Origin: Paramicrobacterium fandaimingii
GTDB taxonomy: Bacteria; Actinomycetota; Actinomycetes; Actinomycetales; Microbacteriaceae
DNA length: 64,000 nucleotides
NCBI RefSeq assembly: GCF_011751745.2
Contig: NZ_CP061170.1
Location: 1,736,001 to 1,800,000, forward strand
Direction of reading: 5' to 3'
This document shows positions 58,058 to 64,000 of the stretch, in pieces (the stretch's first letter is position 1; the number at the start of each line of letters is the position of its first letter). The notes beneath the pieces are model-generated. The model had not been told where the DNA came from. It saw only the letters and a list, made by a program, of their open reading frames with translations, and ran no database searches. The position numbers and the translations under genes were made by a program.

Positions 58058-59431
58058 GTGTCGGAGCAGAATTTTGACATCGTCGTACTCGGCGGCGGAA
58101 GTGGCGGATACGCAGCGGCGCTCCGAGCGAGCGAGCTCGGATTCTCTGTCGCACTGATCGAGAAGGACAAGGTCGGCGGCACCTGTCTTCACCGCGGGTG
58201 CATCCCGACGAAGGCGTTGCTGCATGCGGCCGAGATCGCCGAGAACGCGCGTGACTCCGCGAAGTTCGGAGTAAAGACCTCCTTCGAGGGGATCGACATC
58301 GAGGGCGTGACGAAGTACCGCGAGGGAATCGTCGCCAAGAAGTACAAGGGCCTTCAGGGGCTCGTGAAGGCTCGCAAGGTCACCACGATCGAGGGTGAGG
58401 GCCGTCTCACCTCACCGACGACCGTTCAGGTTGGCGACACGACAGTCACGGGCAAGAACGTGATTCTCGCGACGGGCTCATACAGTCGTTCGCTTCCCGG
58501 CCTCGAAATCGGCGGCCGTGTGATCACAAGCGAAGGGGCTCTGTCGCTCGACTACGTTCCCAAGAAGGTAGCGGTGCTCGGCGGTGGGGTGATTGGCGTG
58601 GAGTTCGCGAGTGTCTGGCGTTCATTTGGCGCCGACGTCACCATCATCGAGGCGCTTCCTCATCTGGTTCCCAATGAGGACGAGGCGATCAGCAAGCTTC
58701 TTGAGCGTCAGTTCCGTCGCCGCGGAATCGACTACAAGATCGGCATCAAGTTCAAGAGTGTCGAGCAGGACGACAATGGCGTCACGGTCACTCTCGAGAA
58801 CGACGACACGATTGACGCCGACGTGCTTCTTGTTGCTGTCGGACGCGGCCCCGTCACAGAGGGGCTCGGCTATGACGAGGTCGGTGTCGAGATGGACCGC
58901 GGCTTCGTCCTGACCAACGACCGCCTCGAGACGAACGTGTCGGGCGTATACGCTGTTGGCGACATTGTGCCTGGTCTTCAGCTCGCGCACCGCGGGTTCC
59001 AGCAGGGAATCTTCGTTGCCGAAGAGATCGCCGGTCAGAACCCGGTCGTCATTCCCGACTCGCACATCCCCAAGGTGACATACTCCGACCCGGAGGTCGC
59101 ATCTGTTGGGCTCTCCGAGGCCAAGGCGAAAGAGGAGTATGGCGACGACAAGGTGACGGCATACGACTACAACCTGGCAGGCAACGGGAAGAGCGAGATC
59201 CTCGACACAAGCGGCCTGATCAAGGTCGTCCGCGTCAACGACGGCCCGGTCGTCGGCGTGCACATGATCGGGGCTCGCGTCGGCGAACTCATCGCAGAGG
59301 GCCAGCTCGCTGTGAACTGGGAGGCCTACCCCGAAGATGTTGCCCCGCTGATTCACGCACACCCGACACAGAACGAGGCCCTTGGCGAAGCATTCCTCGC
59401 GCTCGCGGGCAAGCCTCTGCACGCGCTCTGA
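58058..59431 (+). CDS. lpdA: Dihydrolipoyl dehydrogenase (E3)
   Basis: This 457-residue flavoprotein reoxidises dihydrolipoyl groups of 2-oxoacid dehydrogenase complexes with NAD+. It has the FAD motif VVLGGGSGGYAAALRA, the redox disulfide GGTCLHRGC (C43, C48), the NAD motif VAVLGGGVIGVEFASV, and the C-terminal active-site His-Glu in HAHPTQNEA. The start is GTG at 58058 after AAAGGGAG. It precedes the E2 gene by 44 bases, so it is probably co-expressed with it. Confidence 0.96.
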   Translation: MSEQNFDIVVLGGGSGGYAAALRASELGFSVALIEKDKVGGTCLHRGCIPTKALLHAAEIAENARDSAKFGVKTSFEGIDIEGVTKYREGIVAKKYKGLQGLVKARKVTTIEGEGRLTSPTTVQVGDTTVTGKNVILATGSYSRSLPGLEIGGRVITSEGALSLDYVPKKVAVLGGGVIGVEFASVWRSFGADVTIIEALPHLVPNEDEAISKLLERQFRRRGIDYKIGIKFKSVEQDDNGVTVTLENDDTIDADVLLVAVGRGPVTEGLGYDEVGVEMDRGFVLTNDRLETNVSGVYAVGDIVPGLQLAHRGFQQGIFVAEEIAGQNPVVIPDSHIPKVTYSDPEVASVGLSEAKAKEEYGDDKVTAYDYNLAGNGKSEILDTSGLIKVVRVNDGPVVGVHMIGARVGELIAEGQLAVNWEAYPEDVAPLIHAHPTQNEALGEAFLALAGKPLHAL

Positions 59432-59475
59432 TCGTTACGCTAGGAGTAGGAATTGCTTTCAAAGGAGACTAGGTC

Positions 59476-60942
59476 ATGAGCGAAACGGTCAATCTTCCGG
59501 CACTCGGTGACAGTGTCACTGAAGGGACCATCACCCGGTGGCTGAAGAACGTCGGTGATCACGTCGAGATCGATGAGCCGCTGCTCGAGGTCTCGACAGA
59601 CAAGGTCGACACGGAAATTCCCTCCCCCGTCGCCGGAGTGCTTGAAGAGATCTTTGCGGCAGAGGACGACACGATCGATGTCGGAGCGCCGCTCGCCACG
59701 GTTGGGGACGGCTCCGGAGCATCCAGCTCTGACGCCCCTGCCGAGCCTGCTTCGGAGAAAACGGCAGAATCAGCAGCTCCTGCTCCGGCCACGGAGGCAG
59801 AATCTGAGCCCGAGCCCGAGCCAGAAACCGAGGCGCAGGCTGAATCTGAGCCCGAGCCAGAAGCCGAGGCGCAGGCAGAACCAGAGCCTCAGCCTGCGGA
59901 ATCGGCAACTCCGGCCAGCGCCGACGAGTCCGCTGCGGACTCGCCAACTGAGTCTGAGGATGCCGCTCCTGACGCATCCGCTGCTCCGTCGACCAAACCC
60001 GCAGAGCCCGCGAGTGCCTCGTCACCGTCTGAACCCATCGATGTGACGGGCAACGCGGGATACGTCACACCGTTGGTGCGTCGTCTGGCCAACCAACACG
60101 ACGTCGACCTCTCCACGGTCAAGGGAACGGGTGTCGGAGGGCGCGTCCGCAAGGAAGACGTGCTTGACGCTGCGGATCGCGCCGGTGCTCAGGCTGCTGA
60201 GCCGAAGGCGCACGCTGCAGTGTCTGACCTTCGGGGCACCTCGCAGCCGATGACACGCCTTCGCAAGGTTGCCGCTGAGCAGGCAGTCTCTTCGCGACAG
60301 ACCACGGCTCAGGTGACGACGGTGATCGAGGTCGACGCCACCTCGATCGCAGATCTGATCGAGCGCGTGCAAGACGCGTTCACGACAAAGACAGGAAAGG
60401 CTCTCGACTTCGTTCCGTTCTTTGCCAAGGCCGCAACGCAGGCACTTCAGGCGCATCCGATCATCAATGCGACGGTCGATGGGGATCAGATTGTCTACCC
60501 TGGCGCCGAGAATCTCGGCGTCGCCGTCGACACCGATCGGGGGCTGCTCAGCCCCGTCATCAAGAACGCGGCCGATCTTGATGTCGCCGGCCTCGCATCG
60601 GCAATTGACGATCTCGCTGAGCGCACGCGATCCAACGGCCTCAAGCCGGATGAATTGTCGGGCGGTACATTTACGATCGCAAGCTCAGAGGCACGCGGTG
60701 CTCTTCTCGAGACGCCGATTGTGTTCCTGCCGCAGTCTGCATCGCTCAGCAGCGGAACACTGACAAAGCGCGTCGCCGTTGTCGACGCGGGTGGAGTTGA
60801 CGCCTTCGCCATCCGTTCCATGGTCTACCTCTCGCTCTCATACGATCAGCGCATCATCGACAGCACGGATGCGTCCCGCTTCCTTGACTCGGTGAGACAC
60901 AGTCTCGAGAACGATGATTTCGAAGGGCAGCTCGGCCTCTAA
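59476..60942 (+). CDS. 2-oxoacid dehydrogenase E2 component with altered catalytic motif
   Basis: This 488-residue protein has one lipoyl domain (about 1-80, lipoylation lysine K43 in STDKVDTE) and a Glu/Pro/Ala/Ser linker (about 82-190) with imperfect repeats of EPEPE and EAQAE. A peripheral-subunit-binding domain (about 195-232, VTPLVRRLANQHDVDLSTVKG) and an acyltransferase domain follow. The catalytic motif HxxxDG reads QRIIDS here (Q458, D462, S463), so the catalytic His is missing. The upstream TNTGSRG-type motif is ASSEARG. As sequenced it may serve only as a lipoyl carrier or scaffold. It could belong to pyruvate or 2-oxoglutarate dehydrogenase. The gene ends by overlapping the next, convergent gene by four bases. 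Confidence 0.88.
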   Translation: MSETVNLPALGDSVTEGTITRWLKNVGDHVEIDEPLLEVSTDKVDTEIPSPVAGVLEEIFAAEDDTIDVGAPLATVGDGSGASSSDAPAEPASEKTAESAAPAPATEAESEPEPEPETEAQAESEPEPEAEAQAEPEPQPAESATPASADESAADSPTESEDAAPDASAAPSTKPAEPASASSPSEPIDVTGNAGYVTPLVRRLANQHDVDLSTVKGTGVGGRVRKEDVLDAADRAGAQAAEPKAHAAVSDLRGTSQPMTRLRKVAAEQAVSSRQTTAQVTTVIEVDATSIADLIERVQDAFTTKTGKALDFVPFFAKAATQALQAHPIINATVDGDQIVYPGAENLGVAVDTDRGLLSPVIKNAADLDVAGLASAIDDLAERTRSNGLKPDELSGGTFTIASSEARGALLETPIVFLPQSASLSSGTLTKRVAVVDAGGVDAFAIRSMVYLSLSYDQRIIDSTDASRFLDSVRHSLENDDFEGQLGL

Positions 60943-62297
60943 AAGTCGAACACATCTCGAATCAGCCAGCCGGTCTCCGTTTTCACCAGCAAGACGGAGA
61001 CCGGCTGTTTTGCGCCGGGGCTGTCACTGCTCCTCACGACAACGACGACGGCTCCCCCTCTGTCTTGCTGCGTAGCGAGTGTTCGCTGCGATTCGTCGAG
61101 GCTGAGCACAGGAAATGGATCCGGCTTGCCTGATCTGGCGGCCGATTTATCTGCAGAAAGGGCGGGCGACGTCGGCTCATAGACAGAGGCGAGGCACGCT
61201 GATGGCGCATTGCCCGCAAGACACGACGAGCGGCCCGCGAGCAGCGCAGTGAGAGCCTGGGCTGGTGCCAAAGAAGGCGAGACAGCGGGCACCGGCTCGA
61301 CAGTTGTCTCTGCCGTTGTCTCGTGAGGCTCCTCTGCCGACGAAGGCTGAGGGATCAACCACAGCGCGCCAGCGACGGTTGCGACGAAAACGAGAGCGAC
61401 GACGAGAATGAGGTTGCGGCGCCGCGTTGTGCTCGCGACGGCCGTGAACAGCCGTTTAACTGGTGCAATCAGAATGGGAAGAGAGAACGAGAGCTCCCCC
61501 TCAAGGAGGCGTGTCAGCGTCGAATCCTGCGCTCTTTCTCGGAGCGAGGACGCTCGACGCGCATCGGCACCACGTTGTCTCACCGGTTCTGGTTCGCGTC
61601 CGACGGCGAACGGGAGCGGTTCTGCCAGTGCAAAAATTCTGCACTCGAGGTCGGCGTAGAGATCCGCGGCTGGTTTGCTTTCGCGAGAAAGCTGGTTCTG
61701 CAGCCACCCCGTGATGTCAGAAGCCCCGCGCCCCCGCGAACCCTCATCGCTGTGACCGAGGGTGGCTGTGATCAGATGGGCGAGGCCTTCTAAATCGGAA
61801 CGGATGCTGCTCGGGGTCGCGGGCATGCCGCCGTCGGCTCCAACCAGCACGGGCCGCCCGTCAGCCCCAAACCGGACATGAGCGACGTCGACGGCGCCAT
61901 GGGCAATGTCCTTCGCATGAAGATCACGCAGAGCGTTTACGAGCGGGGCGGCTAGGGTGACGACCGACCCAGCCGCAATATGCCCTCCGCCTTCCAGTTG
62001 CTGACTGAGCCGGTTTCCGAGCCGTTCGCAGATAAGGACTGGATCACCGGAGGGACTCACCCCGGCATCCCGCGCGCGCTGGAGATGCGGGCTCGGAACC
62101 TGAGCGCCGAGCTGCAGCTCGGCGTGTGCACGCGCCGGTCCTTCCGCCCCGGAGAATGTGCGGAGAACGACGTGGTCGCCCTGCGCAGCGCGTGCAAGAA
62201 ACCCGTGAGTGCGTTCGCCCGTGTGCACACGCCTCAGCACGTGGAACCCGCAGATCTCGCCGTCAACCCGCGCGCGCTGCGCAGTCGCATTCGTCAT
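60939..62297 (-). CDS. Membrane-anchored pseudokinase-like protein
   Basis: This 452-residue protein has a kinase-like N-terminal part (about 10-210). The catalytic loop reads LRDLHAKDIAHGAVDVAHVR, with no HRD motif, and the DFG position reads VGADGG, so phosphotransfer is unlikely. A membrane helix at about 315-337 (NLILVVALVFVATVAGALWLI) leads to an extracytoplasmic C-terminal domain of unknown kind (about 345-452). It lies beside the E2 gene in the position where Actinobacteria often carry lipB/lipA. ATG at 62297 is chosen; one at 62318 is possible. Its 3' end contains the terminator of the convergent E2 gene. Confidence 0.78.
   Translation of the reverse strand: MTNATAQRARVDGEICGFHVLRRVHTGERTHGFLARAAQGDHVVLRTFSGAEGPARAHAELQLGAQVPSPHLQRARDAGVSPSGDPVLICERLGNRLSQQLEGGGHIAAGSVVTLAAPLVNALRDLHAKDIAHGAVDVAHVRFGADGRPVLVGADGGMPATPSSIRSDLEGLAHLITATLGHSDEGSRGRGASDITGWLQNQLSRESKPAADLYADLECRIFALAEPLPFAVGREPEPVRQRGADARRASSLRERAQDSTLTRLLEGELSFSLPILIAPVKRLFTAVASTTRRRNLILVVALVFVATVAGALWLIPQPSSAEEPHETTAETTVEPVPAVSPSLAPAQALTALLAGRSSCLAGNAPSACLASVYEPTSPALSADKSAARSGKPDPFPVLSLDESQRTLATQQDRGGAVVVVVRSSDSPGAKQPVSVLLVKTETGWLIRDVFDF
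60967..61011 (+). terminator. Intrinsic terminator of the E2 gene, inside the convergent pseudokinase gene
   Basis: CAGCCGGTCTCCGT and its exact complement ACGGAGACCGGCTG (14 bp) lie 13 bases apart and are followed by TTTT on the plus strand. It lies 25 bases past the E2 stop and within the last codons of the minus-strand gene, so one sequence serves as coding DNA and as terminator. Confidence 0.8.
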
Positions 62298-62471
62298 GGT
62301 CTCGTCAGTCCGCGTCATAAATCGAGTGTCGTGTTTTTCGCCGCGTCTGTGGCCCCTACCGCGTTTCACTGTGAGTAAACGATGCGTGATGATGCGCTGT
62401 GGGCGAAAGATCGACGTTCTCTCGTCCCGCGGGGACAAAACGGGTCTTCCGTGTGTCGTATCCTTGATGTC

Positions 62472-63179
62472 ATGGCACGAGAGTCAAAACGCGCAAAATC
62501 TTCGAAGGAACCTGGCCGCCTCAAGCAGATGTGGCAAGTCTTCCAGATGACGCGCCGCTACGATTCGATGGCGCAATGGTGGATGCTGCTTGGCCTGGTG
62601 ATCGGCGTGGCTGCCGGAGTGCTGCTCGGGGTATTCCTCGCGGGCGGCAACGTCTTCATGATGATCATGTGGATTCTCTCCGGCCTGTTGGCGGGACTGC
62701 TCTCGGCCATGATCATTCTTGGTCGGCGTGCAGAGAAAGCCGCATATAGCCAGATCAGCGGTCAGGCGGGCGCCGTTGGCGCCGTGTTCAAGAGTTCGCT
62801 TCCCCGTGGCTGGGCTGGCAGCGAAATGCCCGTGAACGTGAACGGTCGAACGCAAGACGCCATTTACCGAGCGGTCGGGCGCGGCGGCGTTGCGCTTGTT
62901 GCCGAAGGACCAGAATCACGCACCAAGCGCATGCTCGATGATGAGCGTCGCAAGGTGAAGCGTGTTCTTCCAAACGTTCCCATCTCGGTATTCCAGGTCG
63001 GTCCAGATGAGGGATCGATTCCGTTGTACAGGCTTTCGAAGTCGATGCGCAAGGTCAAGCGTGAGCTGACGAAGGCAGAGGTTCTCGCCGTGACGAATCG
63101 GCTGGGCTCTCTGAACAGCCAGCTGCCTATTCCAAAGGGCGTTGACCCGTACAAGGTGCGTCCGCAGCGCGCACGGTAG
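62472..63179 (+). CDS. DUF4191 family membrane protein
   Basis: This 235-residue protein begins with a basic tail and two membrane helices (about 38-58 and 62-86, MMIMWILSGLLAGLLSAMI). A soluble C-terminal domain follows with LPRGWAGSEMPVNVNGRTQD and VALVAEGPESRTKRML. DUF4191 is actinobacterial and regularly lies between lipoate genes and glnA (Rv2219 in Mycobacterium tuberculosis). Its function is unknown. Confidence 0.92.
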   Translation: MARESKRAKSSKEPGRLKQMWQVFQMTRRYDSMAQWWMLLGLVIGVAAGVLLGVFLAGGNVFMMIMWILSGLLAGLLSAMIILGRRAEKAAYSQISGQAGAVGAVFKSSLPRGWAGSEMPVNVNGRTQDAIYRAVGRGGVALVAEGPESRTKRMLDDERRKVKRVLPNVPISVFQVGPDEGSIPLYRLSKSMRKVKRELTKAEVLAVTNRLGSLNSQLPIPKGVDPYKVRPQRAR

Positions 63180-63183
63180 GCGA

Positions 63184-63639
63184 TCAACCCCGAAGAAGCA
63201 CCGTTGCGGCGATCTTGTCGTGAAAGCCACGCTGGTCTGAGTCCCAGACAAGCATCGGAAGAACGAGGCAGAGAAGAATCGTTCGCACGATCGGCCGCCA
63301 GAATCCGATATACCCGCCGGAGAGCGGAGCCAGTCGCATGCCGCACAGTCGGTGGCCGATGCTCCCACCGATCGTCGGAATGAAGACGATGTGCAACAAC
63401 GCGAAAACGGCAGGAATCGTCGCGGGATGCTGCGCAACGGCGGTCAGGGACGGGAAAGCCACGGCCAGGCCAGAGACGATCACCGAGGCAATTGCCCAAT
63501 CGATGATCACGCCAAGCAGCCGCCGCCCGAAGCGGGCAATGCTGCCGTGACCCTCGCGAGGAAGACCGAGCCGTTCTCCGGGATATTCGCTCGGAGCAAG
63601 ATCTCCGAAAGTCTGACCGGGTATGTTGGAAGATGGCAC
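63184..63639 (-). CDS. RDD family membrane protein
   Basis: This 151-residue protein has an N-terminal tail, then RFGRRLLGVIIDWAIA with the Arg-Asp pattern of the RDD family. Two or three membrane helices follow, with IGGSIGHRLCGMRL between them, and the end DQRGFHDKIAATVLL is typical. It is annotated at this spot in many Actinobacteria (Rv2219A). Function is unknown; transport or stress roles are suggested for the family. The start is GTG at 63639. Confidence 0.88.
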   Translation of the reverse strand: MPSSNIPGQTFGDLAPSEYPGERLGLPREGHGSIARFGRRLLGVIIDWAIASVIVSGLAVAFPSLTAVAQHPATIPAVFALLHIVFIPTIGGSIGHRLCGMRLAPLSGGYIGFWRPIVRTILLCLVLPMLVWDSDQRGFHDKIAATVLLRG

Positions 63640-63667
63640 CAAGCCATTCTAGCTGTGCCGCACTAAC

Positions 63668-63705
63668 GAAACATCGTGGAAACATGAGCGATATCGTCGA
63701 GAAAT
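63668..63705 (+). promoter_or_regulatory. GlnR-type box upstream of glnA
   Basis: The order GAAAC-6-GAAAC-6-GATAT-6-GAAAT has the spacing of the GlnR consensus gTnAC-n6-GaAAC-n6-gTnAC-n6-GaAAC. The b half-sites match well, and the a half-sites match less well. It starts 107 bases and ends 70 bases before the glnA ATG, the same distance as the box before amt. Confidence 0.6.
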
Positions 63706-63774
63706 CGCCCAGCTCTATGGTGGTTTCGTTGCATCGTGCAGCTTGATCAGAGTCAGACATCTGGAGTGACCCAC

Positions 63775-64000
63775 ATGTTCAGTACCCCCTCGGAAGTTCT
63801 CGAATTCATCACGGATACCGACGTCAAGTTCGTCGACATCCGTTTCACGGACCTCCCGGGGGTGCAGCAGCACTTCAACATTCCGGCGTCCACTGTTGAC
63901 GAGGAATTCTTCACCGTGGGCCAACTGTTCGACGGCTCGTCGATTCGTGGTTTCGCAAGCATCCATGAATCTGACATGCAGCTCATCCCTGACGTCACCA
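63775..64000 (+). CDS. glnA: Glutamine synthetase type I, N-terminal fragment (cut by window edge)
   Basis: The first 75 codons are present. They contain [16 protein letters not shown] and [20 protein letters not shown], the conserved N-terminal beta-grasp region of bacterial glutamine synthetase. The enzyme joins ammonia to glutamate. GGAG lies eight bases before the ATG. The catalytic barrel and the adenylylation site lie beyond the right edge. A GlnR-type box upstream links it to amt in this window. Confidence 0.95.
   Translation, partial: MFSTPSEVLEFITDTDVKFVDIRFTDLPGVQQHFNIPASTVDEEFFTVGQLFDGSSIRGFASIHESDMQLIPDVT

Noticed and set aside
59800..59920. Minisatellite in the E2 gene
   Set aside because: Imperfect EPEPE/EAQAE codon repeats are an ordinary flexible linker of E2 proteins and vary in sequence.

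Overview
The window is a high-GC actinobacterial chromosome segment, most likely Microbacteriaceae. The evidence is a dense set of actinobacterial core genes (DUF3000, DUF3159, DUF3710, DUF3093, DUF4193, sepH, DUF4191, a DUF7455-type zinc-ribbon protein) and gene orders that follow known actinobacterial synteny. Left to right these are alaS/rpsD/rarA, relA-secF-secD-yajC-ruvB-ruvA-ruvC-yebC-pdxT-pdxS-HIT-thrS, dut/DUF3093/DUF4193/sepH/parC/parE/sigA, and pepA-lpdA-E2-...-DUF4191-RDD-glnA. No phage, insertion sequence, CRISPR array or rRNA gene was seen. alaS is cut by the left edge and glnA by the right edge.

Layout. 1-18150 is housekeeping, mostly on the minus strand: translation (alaS, rpsD, thrS), recombination and repair (rarA, ruvABC), protein export (secDF, yajC), the stringent response (relA) and PLP synthesis (pdxST). 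18231-18806 holds a four-tRNA cluster (Val-GAC, Cys, Gly on minus; Val-CAC on plus). 18943-22942 looks accessory: an aldo/keto reductase and TetR pair with a palindromic operator, then an SDR and a D-serine/D-threonine-lyase-like PLP enzyme. 23015-31596 holds amt, zapE, a sulfurtransferase with SufE, an alpha/beta hydrolase, RNase D and a thiolase. 31593-40717 holds a FadB/FadJ-type beta-oxidation protein, dxs, aconitase and dut. 40757-48626 holds small actinobacterial conserved genes, sepH and topoisomerase IV. 48807-51848 holds a two-gene alanine-racemase-like pair divergent from an ATP-grasp ligase, followed by a CofE-like ligase gene. The rest is sigA, an MFS transporter, a PAC2 protein, pepA, lpdA, a 2-oxoacid dehydrogenase E2, a pseudokinase, DUF4191, RDD and glnA.

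Four observations stand out. (1) In the racemase locus (49097-50709) the catalytic lysine and catalytic tyrosine of alanine racemase sit on two translationally coupled proteins, next to an ATP-grasp ligase. I infer a possible heteromeric D-amino-acid racemase plus ligase, perhaps for the D-diamino-acid cross-bridge of group B peptidoglycan. (2) The aldo/keto reductase carries an exact 195-bp in-frame tandem duplication bounded by an 8-bp microhomology, which doubles its Asp/Tyr/Lys active-site segment. (3) The E2 acyltransferase has lost the catalytic His motif (HxxxDG reads QxxxDS), and lipB/lipA are absent from their usual place beside it. (4) Matching GlnR-type boxes lie upstream of amt and glnA, and a perfect 20-bp palindrome lies upstream of aconitase. 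All gene boundaries and motifs were read from the sequence without database searches, so family names rest on motif recognition.
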